Below, in pieces: positions 1 to 12,600 of a stretch of DNA of 64,000 nt; position 1 is the stretch's first letter; the number at the start of each line of letters is the position of its first letter. The position numbers were made by a program, and so were the translations under genes. The stretch is from Apoderus coryli (taxonomy: Eukaryota > Arthropoda > Insecta > Coleoptera > Attelabidae), in NCBI GenBank assembly GCA_911728435.2, contig OU452209.1, positions 16,412,869 to 16,476,868 of the forward strand. Direction: 5' to 3'. Under the pieces are notes generated by a model. The model was not told the DNA's origin, made no database searches, and was given only the letters and a program-made list of their open reading frames with translations.

Positions 1-613
1 GACCCATATCCTTGTGGGGATATATACCACAACAAATCGACTTTACCGAGGATCACAAATGAGTCGGGAATCAACGAAATGACTGCAACCGCGAATAAAG
101 CTAATTATGGTTTGTTAATATAAAAACAAATGTAATGAAAATTGGTTTATTTAACTAAAACGAACACTCCGAGTTTTGCCACACAATATTATTTACAGGA
201 TGGAACATATTTCAGGCTAATCTAACTGAGCTTTGCTGTTCATTACTATCTGCGAAGTCTAAGTAATTCTTCCTAAGGAAGACTGCGCCATTGGGTGAAG
301 TATAAGCGGTTCAGGCCTGAGGATTTGCTTACTGAAGTAGGCCAAAACGTACGACAATTGGTTACATAGTTATTGACAGATGAGATTGATGCAACAAGCC
401 TGGATACGCAGCAGTACAGGACAAGTCCCAGATTAATTTGCCCGCCGTTCTCATCCTTGTAACGCGCTCACTATCTCGAAGTTCCCAAATGCACATTGAG
501 TAACTTTACCTAATGATTTTGTGGCAAGACTCGGCATTGAATGATTTTAAATAATCAAGGATTGCCAATTTTCATATTTTAGTACCTATTTGAATGTGTC
601 TCGAGGTACATAC
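1..613. other. Left-edge stretch, probable CoREST intron
   Basis: Downstream of the zinc-finger exon donor (GTATG at 613) on the minus strand. I see no further CoREST exon that I can support. A short open minus-strand frame near 360-490 has no pyrimidine tract before it and no family match, so it is left out. The second SANT domain must lie further left. Confidence 0.4.
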
Positions 614-3600
614 CTCCAATGTTGATAGCATGAGTTACATAGGCTGCCTTTCGTTGTAGCCTGAACCACCGTACAGGCAACACCGCAATTTGTACAAGCT
701 CCACTCTCACCCTGTTTACACACCATTCAAAAGGAATCAAATATACAATCATACATCAACAAATATTAAGAAAATTATTATTGAAGTTCATGTTTTAGTA
801 AAAATCATTGTTAATTCGCGTGAAAAGAAATAGCAAAGACTAGTAGTACACATTTTGACATGATATGAAGCATTGTAAGCATGATGAAGATTTGTTATTA
901 TAGACACAACATTTATTTTATAACTACATCTCCCTTTTTATATTATAACCGTGATTAGTGACGTGACTATCTATATTCCGAAGTACCAGAGCCTTTTTTA
1001 GACAAGCTATGAAACAGTATATTTGGCAACGTCGAATTCCTGGTCTAATTAAATCAGTGCTTCATTAAAACAGTGTTTTGTAAAACTAGTAATGATAAGT
1101 GTGTACAATACCCGATAAAATGTTAGTTAATAAAATAAAGTAATTTGTTTGGACTCTTTGACCGCTGGTAAAATTGGCGGGATACCAATTGGTTATATTT
1201 TTGTGTCGTGAACAGCCCCCTTTCTATAAAACTATTAGGGATAAGCGGGTAATTCCTGCGGCACTTGATGAAAAAAAAATTGATTTAAGTATTCATAAAT
1301 ACGCTTACAAATCTGTTCATGGCTTGCCAAAAAAAAAGCCTGTGGTAGTACCCTCATTCCCAGAGGAATATCCTGTACTATTTGTCTATAATAACAATTA
1401 CTTTATGTTAAAGAAAAGTGCAACTTAAAATATGCCAAAAACTTCTAAAATATTGCGACTAAGCTGGAGTTATTGTGCAGGTACATTATTCACTCCTATA
1501 CACATGGCGCAGTCATACTCGCCTTCACTGAAGAATACACCCCATCCTTCATCTTTTTTTAACATTTTTAATTTGACAAACGCTACAAAGAGGCTCTTTC
1601 TCTAATGGTCTAGCCATGAATCATTGATTTACGCTGCTGTTCGGCTGTCAACTGGGTCTTTCAACCTCGAAGGTCCCGGCCGAAAAATTCACGTCCATGC
1701 GATCTCTGTACACAACGAACAGTCTTGATTTAACCCCGAACAGCTTATTTTTATTCCCGTACATCAAGAATACAAGTGGTTAACGTTTTTTGACACCTGC
1801 AGAGCGATTGAAGCGTTCAAACACATGGCGCAGTCGCAGAAGTTACGCAATCATCTATCTTGAACAATATAAGAATCAATTTAGCTACCTCATAGTACCT
1901 TTTTTTAATTTGTCAAACGCTACAAAGAGGCTCTTTCTCTAATGGTCTGGCCATGAATCAAGGATTTATGCTGCTGTTCGGCTGTCAACTGGGTCTTTCC
2001 ACCTCGAGGTTGAGTAACACAGTAAATTTTGATGACCGGAAGCTATCAAAGATCCCGACCGAAAGATTCACGTCCATGCGATCTCTGTACACAACGAACA
2101 GTCTTGATTTAACCCCGAACAGCATATTTTTATTCCCGTACATCAAGAATACAAGTGGTTAACGTTTTTTGACACCTGCAGAAACGATCGAAGCGTTCAA
2201 ACACATGGCGCAGTCGCAGAAGTTACGCAATCATCTATCTTGAACAATATAAGAATCAATTTAGCTACCTCATAGTACCTTTTTTTAATTTGACAAACGC
2301 TACAAAAAGGCTCGTTCTCTAATGGTCTGGCCATGAATCAAGGATTTATGCTGCTGTTCGGCTGTCAACTGGGTCTTTCAACCTCGATGTTGATTACCAC
2401 AGTAAATTTTGATGACCGGAAACTATCGAAGACCCCGACCGAAAGATTCACGTCCATGCAATCTCTATACACAACGAACAGTGTGGATTTAACCCCTAAC
2501 AGCTTAATTTTATTGCCGTACATCAAGAATACAAGTGGTTAACGTTTTGTGACACCTACAGAAACGATCGAAGCGTTCAAACACATGGCGCAGTCGGTGA
2601 AGTTAAGCAATCATCATCTTGAACAATATAAGAATCAATTTAGCTAGCTCAGAGTTAGTCCCTTTTTTTAATTTGACAAACGCTACAAAGAGGCTCTTTC
2701 TCTAATGATCTGGCCATGAATCAAGGATTTATGCTGCTGTTCGGCTGTCAACTGGGTCTTTAAACCTCGAGGTTGATTACCACAGTAAATTTTGATGACC
2801 AGAAGCTATCGAAGATCTCAACCGAAAGATTCACGTCCATGCGATCTCTGTACACAACGAACAGTCTTGATTTAACCCCAAACAGCTTATTTTTATTCCC
2901 GTACATCAAGAATACAAGTGGTTAACGTTTTTTTGACACCTACAGAAACGATCGAAGCGTTCAAACACATGGCGCAGTCGGTGAAGTTAAGCAATCATCA
3001 TCTTGAACCATATAAGAATCAATTTAGCTAGCTCAGAGTTAGTCCCTTTTTTTAATTTGACAAACGCTACAAAGAGGCTCTTTCTCTAATGTTCTGGCCA
3101 TGAATCAAGGATTTATGCTACTGCAACTGGGTCTTTCCACCTTGAGGTTGATTACCACAGTAAATGTTGATGACCGGAGGCTATCGAAGATCCCAACCGA
3201 AAGATTCACGTCCATGCGATCTCTGTACACAAGGAGCAGTCTTGATTTAACCCCGAACAGCTTATTTTTATTCCCGTACATCAAGAATACAAGTGGTTAA
3301 CGTTTTTTTGACACCTACAGAAACGATCGAACCGTTCAAACACATGGCGCAGTCGGTGAAGTTAAGCAATCATCATCTTGAACCATATAAGAATCAATTT
3401 AGCTACCTCATCTGACAAACGCTACAAAGAGGCTCTTTCTCTAATGGTCTGACCATGAATCAAGGATTTATGCTGCTGTTCGGCTGTCAACTGGGTCTTT
3501 CCACCTCGATGTTGATTACCACAGTAAATTTTGATGACCGGAAGCTATCGAAGATCCCAACCGAAAGATTCACGTCCATGCGATCTCTGTACACAACGAA

Positions 3601-6600
3601 CAGTCTTGATTTAACCCCGAACAGCATATTTTTATTCCCGTACATCAAGAATACAAGTGGTTGACATTTTTTGACACCTACAGAAACGATCGAAGCGTTC
3701 AACCAGATGGCGCAGTCGTTGAAGTTAAGCAATCATCTATCTTGAACAATATAAGAATCAATTTAGCTAGCTCAGAGTTAGTCCCTTTTTTTAATTTGAT
3801 AAACGCTACAAATAGGCTCTTTCTCTAATGATCTGGCCATGAATCAAGGATTTATGCTGCTGTTCGGCTGTCAACTGGGTCTTTCCACCTCGAGGTTAAT
3901 TACCACAGTAAATTTTGATGACCGGAAGCTATCGAAGATCCCAACCGAAAGATTCACGTCCATGCGATCTCTGTACACAACGAACAGTCTTGATTTAACT
4001 CCGAACAGCTTATTTTTATTCCCGTACAACAAGAATACAAGTGGTTAACGTTTTTTGACACCTGCAGAAACGATCGAAGCGTTCAAACACATGGCGCAGA
4101 GTTAGTCCCTTTTTTTAATTTGACAAACGCTACAAAGAGGCTCTTTCTCTAATGGTTTGGCCATGGATCAAGGATTTATGCTGCTGTTCGGCTGTCAACT
4201 GGGCCTTTCCACCTCGAGGTTGATTACCACAGTAAGTTTTGATGACCGGAAGCTATCGAAGATCCCGACCGAAAGATTCACGTCCATGCAATCTCTATAC
4301 ACAACGAGCAGTCTTCATTTAACCCCGAACAGCTTATTTTTATTCCCATACATCAAGAATAAAAGTAGTTAACGTTTTTTTGACACCTACAGAAACGATC
4401 GAAGCGTTCAAACACATGGCGCAGTCGCGGAAGTTACGCAATCATCATCTTGAACAATATAAGAATCAATTTAGCTAGCTCAGAGTTAGTCCCTTTTTTT
4501 AATTTGACAAACGCTACGAAGAGGCTCTTTCTCTAATGGTTTGGCCATGGATCAAGGATTTATGCTGCTGTTCGGCTGTCAACTGGGTCTTTCCACCTCG
4601 AGGTTGATTACCACAGTAAGTTTTGATGACCGGAAGCTATCGAAGATCCCGACCGAAAGATTCACGTCCATGCAATCTCTATACACAACGAGCAGTCGTC
4701 ATTTAACCCCGAACAGCTTATTTTTATTCCCATACATCAAGAATAAAAGTAGTTAACGTTTTTTTGACACCTACAGAAACGATCGAAGCGTTCAAAGACA
4801 TGGCGCAGTCGGTGAAGTTAAGCAATCATCAACTTGAACCATATAAGAATAAATTTAGCTAGCTCAGAGTTAGTCCCTTTTTTTAATTTGACAAACGCTA
4901 CAAAGAGGCTCTTTCTCTAATGATCTAGCCATGAATCAAGGATTTATGCTGCTGTTCGGCTGTCAACTGGGTCTTTAAACCTCGAGGTTGATTACCGCAG
5001 TAAATTTTGATGACCAGAAGCTATCGAAGATCTCAACCGAAAGATTCACGCCCATGCGATCTCTGTACACAACGAACAGTGTGGATTTAACCCCGAGCAG
5101 CTTATTTTTATTCCCCTACATCAAGAATACAAGTCGTTAACGTTTTTTTGACACCTGCAGAGCGATTGAAGCGTTCAAACACATGGCGCAGTCGGTGAAG
5201 TTAAGCAATCATCTATCTTGAACAATATAAGAATCAATTTAGCTAGCTCAGAGTTAGTCCCTTTTTTTAATTTGACAAACGCTACAAAGAGGCTCTTTCT
5301 CTAATGTTCTGGCCATGAATCATGGATTTATGCTGCTGTTCGGCTGTCAACTGGGTCTTTCCACCTCGAGGTTGAGTACCACAGTAAATTTTGATGACCG
5401 GAAGCTACCAAAGATCTCAACCGAAAGATTCACGTCCATGCGATCTCTGTACACAACGAACAGTCTTGATTTAACCCCGAACAGCTTATTTTTATTCCCG
5501 TACATCAAGAATACAAGTGGTTAACGTCTTTTGACACCTGCAGAAACGATCGAAGCGTTCAAACACATGGCGCAGTCGCAGAAGTTACGCAATCATCTAT
5601 CTTGAACAATATAAGAATCAATTTAGCTACCTCATAGTACCTTTTTTTAATTTGTCAAACGCTACAAAGAGGCTCTTTCTCTAATGGTCTGGCCATGAAT
5701 CCAAGGATTTACGCTGCTGTTTGGCTGTCAACTGGGTCTTTCCACCTCGAGGTTGAGTACCACAGTAAATTTTGATGACCGGAAGCTACCAAAGATCTCA
5801 ACCGAAAGATTCACGTCCATGCGATCTCTGTACACAACGAACAGTCTTGATTTAACCCCGAACAGCTTATTTTTATTCCCGTACATCAAGAATACAAGTG
5901 GTTAACGTCTTTTGACACCTGCAGAAACGATCGAAGCCTTCAAACACATGGCGCAGTCGGTGAAATTACGCAATCATCTATCTTGAACAATATAAGCATC
6001 AATTTAGCTACCTCAGAGTTAGTACCTTTTTTTAATTTGACAAACGCTACAAAAAGGCTCGTTCTCTAATGGTCTGGCCATGAATCAAGGATTTATGCTG
6101 CTGTTCGGCTGTCAACTGGGTCTTTAAACCTCGAGGTTGATTACCACAGTAAATTTTGATGACCGGAAGCTATCGAAGATCCCGACCGAAAGATTCACGT
6201 CCATGCAATCTCTGTACACAACGAACAGTGTGGATTTAACCCCGAGCAGCTTATTTTTATTCCCCTACATCAAGAATACAAGTCGTTAACGTTTTTTTGA
6301 CACCTGCAGAGCGATTGAAGCGTTCAAACACATGGCGCAGTCGGTCAAGTTAAGCAATCATCATCTTGAACAATATAAGAATCAATTTAGCTAGCTCAGA
6401 GTTAGTCCCTTTTTTTAATTTGACAAACGCTACAAAGAGGCTCTTTCTCTAATGATCTGGCCATGAATCAAGGATTTATGCTGCTGTTCGGCTGTCAACT
6501 GGGTCTTTAAACCTCGAGGTTGATTACCACAGTAAATTTTGATGACCAGAAGCTATCGAAGATCTCAACCGAAAGATTCACGTCCATGCGATCTCTGTAC

Positions 6601-9600
6601 ACAACGAACAGTCTTGATTTAACCCCAAACAGCTTATTTTTATTCCCGTACATCAAGAATACAAGTGGTTAACGTTTTTTTGACACCTACAGAAACGATC
6701 GAAGCGTTCAAACACATGGCGCAGTCGGTGAAGTTAAGCAATCATCATCTTGAACCATATAAGAATCAATTTAGCTAGCTCAGAGTTAGTCCCTTTTTTT
6801 AATTTGACAAACGCTACAAAGAGGCTCTTTCTCTAATGTTCTGGCCATGAATCAAGGATTTATGCTACTGCAACTGGGTCTTTCCACCTTGAGGTTGATT
6901 ACCACAGTAAATGTTGATGACCGGAGGCTATCGAAGATCCCAACCGAAAGATTCACGTCCATGCGATCTCTGTACACAAGGAGCAGTCTTGATTTAACCC
7001 CGAACAGCTTATTTTTATTCCCGTACATCAAGAATACAAGTGGTTAACGTTTTTTTGACACCTACAGAAACGATCGAACCGTTCAAACACATGGCGCAGT
7101 CGGTGAAGTTAAGCAATCATCATCTTGAACCATATAAGAATCAATTTAGCTACCTCATCTGACAAACGCTACAAAGAGGCTCTTTCTCTAATGGTCTGAC
7201 CATGAATCAAGGATTTATGCTGCTGTTCGGCTGTCAACTGGGTCTTTCCACCTCGATGTTGATTACCACAGTAAATTTTGATGACCGGAAGCTATCGAAG
7301 ATCCCAACCGAAAGATTCACGTCCATGCGATCTCTGTACACAACGAACAGTCTTGATTTAACCCCGAACAGCATATTTTTATTCCCGTACATCAAGAATA
7401 CAAGTGGTTGACATTTTTTGACACCTACAGAAACGATCGAAGCGTTCAACCAGATGGCGCAGTCGTTGAAGTTAAGCAATCATCTATCTTGAACAATATA
7501 AGAATCAATTTAGCTAGCTCAGAGTTAGTCCCTTTTTTTAATTTGATAAACGCTACAAATAGGCTCTTTCTCTAATGATCTGGCCATGAATCAAGGATTT
7601 ATGCTGCTGTTCGGCTGTCAACTGGGTCTTTCCACCTCGAGGTTAATTACCACAGTAAATTTTGATGACCGGAAGCTATCGAAGATCCCAACCGAAAGAT
7701 TCACGTCCATGCGATCTCTGTACACAACGAACAGTCTTGATTTAACTCCGAACAGCTTATTTTTATTCCCGTACAACAAGAATACAAGTGGTTAACGTTT
7801 TTTGACACCTGCAGAAACGATCGAAGCGTTCAAACACATGGCGCAGAGTTAGTCCCTTTTTTTAATTTGACAAACGCTACAAAGAGGTTCTTTCTCTAAT
7901 GGTTTGGCCATGGATCAAGGATTTATGCTGCTGTTCGGCTGTCAACTGGGCCTTTCCACCTCGAGGTTGATTACCACAGTAAGTTTTGATGACCGGAAGC
8001 TATCGAAGATCCCGACCGAAAGATTCACGTCCATGCAATCTCTATACACAACGAGCAGTCTTCATTTAACCCCGAACAGCTTATTTTTATTCCCATACAT
8101 CAAGAATAAAAGTAGTTAACGTTTTTTTGACACCTACAGAAACGATCGAAGCGTTCAAACACATGGCGCAGTCGCGGAAGTTACGCAATCATCATCTTGA
8201 ACAATATAAGAATCAATTTAGCTAGCTCAGAGTTAGTCCCTTTTTTTAATTTGACAAACGCTACGAAGAGGCTCTTTCTCTAATGGTTTGGCCATGGATC
8301 AAGGATTTATGCTGCTGTTCGGCTGTCAACTGGGTCTTTCCACCTCGAGGTTGATTACCACAGTAAGTTTTGATGACCGGAAGCTATCGAAGATCCCGAC
8401 CGAAAGATTCACGTCCATGCAATCTCTATACACAACGAGCAGTCGTCATTTAACCCCGAACAGCTTATTTTTATTCCCATACATCAAGAATAAAAGTAGT
8501 TAACGTTTTTTTGACACCTACAGAAACGATCGAAGCGTTCAAAGACATGGCGCAGTCGGTGAAGTTAAGCAATCATCAACTTGAACCATATAAGAATAAA
8601 TTTAGCTAGCTCAGAGTTAGTCCCTTTTTTTAATTTGACAAACGCTACAAAGAGGCTCTTTCTCTAATGATCTAGCCATGAATCAAGGATTTATGCTGCT
8701 GTTCGGCTGTCAACTGGGTCTTTAAACCTCGAGGTTGATTACCGCAGTAAATTTTGATGACCAGAAGCTATCGAAGATCTCAACCGAAAGATTCACGTCC
8801 ATGCGATCTCTGTACACAACGAACAGTCTTGATTTAACCCCAAACAGCTTATTTTTATTCCCGTACATCAAGAATACAAGTGGTTAACGTTTTTTTGACA
8901 CCTACAGAAACGATCGAAGCGTTCAAACACATGGCGCAGTCGGTGAAGTTAAGCAATCATCATCTTGAACCATATAAGAATCAATTTAGCTAGCTCAGAG
9001 TTAGTCCCTTTTTTTAATTTGACAAACGCTACAAAGAGGCTCTTTCTCTAATGTTCTGGCCATGAATCAAGGATTTATGCTACTGCAACTGGGTCTTTCC
9101 ACCTTGAGGTTGATTACCACAGTAAATGTTGATGACCGGAGGCTATCGAAGATCCCAACCGAAAGATTCACGTCCATGCGATCTCTGTACACAAGGAGCA
9201 GTCTTGATTTAACCCCGAACAGCTTATTTTTATTCCCGTACATCAAGAATACAAGTGGTTAACGTTTTTTTGACACCTACAGAAACGATCGAAGCGTTCA
9301 AAGACATGGCGCAGTCGGTGAAGTTAAGCAATCATCATCTTGAACAATATAAGAATCAATTTAGCTAGCTCAGAGTTAGTCCCTTTTTTTAATTTGACAA
9401 ACGCTACAAAGAGGCTCTTTCTCTAATGTTCTGGCCATGAATCAAGGATTTATGCTACTGCAACTGGGTCTTTCCACCTTGAGGTTGATTACCACAGTAA
9501 ATGTTGATGACCGGAGGCTATCGAAGATCCCAACCGAAAGATTCACGTCCATGCAATCTCTATACACAACGAGCAGTCGTCATTTAACCCCGAACAGCTT

Positions 9601-12600
9601 ATTTTTATTCCCATACATCAAGAATAAAAGTAGTTAACGTTTTTTTGACACCTACAGAAACGATCGAAGCGTTCAAAGACATGGCGCAGTCGGTGAAGTT
9701 AAGCAATCATCATCTTGAACAATATAAGAATCAATTTAGCTAGCTCAGAGTTAGTCCCTTTTTTTAATTTGACAAACGCTACAAAGAGGCTCTTTCTCTA
9801 ATGATCTGGCCATGAATCAAGGATTTATGCTGCTGTTCGGCTGTCAACTGGGTCTTTAAACCTCGAGGTTGATTACCACAGTAAATTTTGATGACCAGAA
9901 GCTATCGAAGATCTCAACCGAAAGATTCACGTCCATGCGATCTCTGTACACAACGAACAGTCTTGATTTAACCCCAAACAGCTTATTTTTATTCCCGTAC
10001 ATCAAGAATACAAGTGGTTAACGTTTTTTTGACACCTACAGAAACGATCGAAGCGTTCAAACACATGGCGCAGTCGGTGAAGTTAAGCAATCATCATCTT
10101 GAACCATATAAGAATCAATTTAGCTAGCTCAGAGTTAGTCCCTTTTTTTAATTTGACAAACGCTACAAAGAGGCTCTTTCTCTAATGTTCTGGCCATGAA
10201 TCAAGGATTTATGCTACTGCAACTGGGTCTTTCCACCTTGAGGTTGATTACCACAGTAAATGTTGATGACCGGAGGCTATCGAAGATCCCAACCGAAAGA
10301 TTCACGTCCATGCGATCTCTGTACACAAGGAGCAGTCTTGATTTAACCCCGAACAGCTTATTTTTATTCCCGTACATCAAGAATACAAGTGGTTAACGTT
10401 TTTTTGACACCTACAGAAACGATCGAACCGTTCAAACACATGGCGCAGTCGGTGAAGTTAAGCAATCATCATCTTGAACCATATAAGAATCAATTTAGCT
10501 ACCTCATCTGACAAACGCTACAAAGAGGCTCTTTCTCTAATGGTCTGACCATGAATCAAGGATTTATGCTGCTGTTCGGCTGTCAACTGGGTCTTTCCAC
10601 CTCGATGTTGATTACCACAGTAAATTTTGATGACCGGAAGCTATCGAAGATCCCAACCGAAAGATTCACGTCCATGCGATCTCTGTACACAACGAACAGT
10701 CTTGATTTAACCCCGAACAGCATATTTTTATTCCCGTACATCAAGAATACAAGTGGTTGACATTTTTTGACACCTACAGAAACGATCGAAGCGTTCAACC
10801 AGATGGCGCAGTCGTTGAAGTTAAGCAATCATCTATCTTGAACAATATAAGAATCAATTTAGCTAGCTCAGAGTTAGTCCCTTTTTTTAATTTGATAAAC
10901 GCTACAAATAGGCTCTTTCTCTAATGATCTGGCCATGAATCAAGGATTTATGCTGCTGTTCGGCTGTCAACTGGGTCTTTCCACCTCGAGGTTAATTACC
11001 ACAGTAAATTTTGATGACCGGAAGCTATCGAAGATCCCAACCGAAAGATTCACGTCCATGCGATCTCTGTACACAACGAACAGTCTTGATTTAACTCCGA
11101 ACAGCTTATTTTTATTCCCGTACAACAAGAATACAAGTGGTTAACGTTTTTTGACACCTGCAGAAACGATCGAAGCGTTCAAACACATGGCGCAGAGTTA
11201 GTCCCTTTTTTTAATTTGACAAACGCTACAAAGAGGCTCTTTCTCTAATGGTTTGGCCATGGATCAAGGATTTATGCTGCTGTTCGGCTGTCAACTGGGC
11301 CTTTCCACCTCGAGGTTGATTACCACAGTAAGTTTTGATGACCGGAAGCTATCGAAGATCCCGACCGAAAGATTCACGTCCATGCAATCTCTATACACAA
11401 CGAGCAGTCTTCATTTAACCCCGAACAGCTTATTTTTATTCCCATACATCAAGAATAAAAGTAGTTAACGTTTTTTTGACACCTACAGAAACGATCGAAG
11501 CGTTCAAACACATGGCGCAGTCGCGGAAGTTACGCAATCATCATCTTGAACAATATAAGAATCAATTTAGCTAGCTCAGAGTTAGTCCCTTTTTTTAATT
11601 TGACAAACGCTACGAAGAGGCTCTTTCTCTAATGGTTTGGCCATGGATCAAGGATTTATGCTGCTGTTCGGCTGTCAACTGGGTCTTTCCACCTCGAGGT
11701 TGATTACCACAGTAAGTTTTGATGACCGGAAGCTATCGAAGATCCCGACCGAAAGATTCACGTCCATGCAATCTCTATACACAACGAGCAGTCGTCATTT
11801 AACCCCGAACAGCTTATTTTTATTCCCATACATCAAGAATAAAAGTAGTTAACGTTTTTTTGACACCTACAGAAACGATCGAAGCGTTCAAAGACATGGC
11901 GCAGTCGGTGAAGTTAAGCAATCATCAACTTGAACCATATAAGAATAAATTTAGCTAGCTCAGAGTTAGTCCCTTTTTTTAATTTGACAAACGCTACAAA
12001 GAGGCTCTTTCTCTAATGATCTAGCCATGAATCAAGGATTTATGCTGCTGTTCGGCTGTCAACTGGGTCTTTAAACCTCGAGGTTGATTACCGCAGTAAA
12101 TTTTGATGACCAGAAGCTATCGAAGATCTCAACCGAAAGATTCACGCCCATGCGATCTCTGTACACAACGAACAGTGTGGATTTAACCCCGAGCAGCTTA
12201 TTTTTATTCCCCTACATCAAGAATACAAGTCGTTAACGTTTTTTTGACACCTGCAGAGCGATTGAAGCGTTCAAACACATGGCGCAGTCGGTGAAGTTAA
12301 GCAATCATCTATCTTGAACAATATAAGAATCAATTTAGCTAGCTCAGAGTTAGTCCCTTTTTTTAATTTGACAAACGCTACAAAGAGGCTCTTTCTCTAA
12401 TGTTCTGGCCATGAATCATGGATTTATGCTGCTGTTCGGCTGTCAACTGGGTCTTTCCACCTCGAGGTTGAGTACCACAGTAAATTTTGATGACCGGAAG
12501 CTACCAAAGATCTCAACCGAAAGATTCACGTCCATGCGATCTCTGTACACAACGAACAGTCTTGATTTAACCCCGAACAGCTTATTTTTATTCCCGTACA

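Noticed and set aside
360..490. Further CoREST exon on the minus strand
   Set aside because: The frame (RMRTAGKLIWDL) could follow the HWR codon split, but there is no pyrimidine tract and no match to the family's next segment.
3487..3732. Minus-strand 81-codon frame in the 355-type units (also at 7234 and 10583)
   Set aside because: Occurs only in three block-equivalent units because of a few substitutions; complementary shadow of the repeat.
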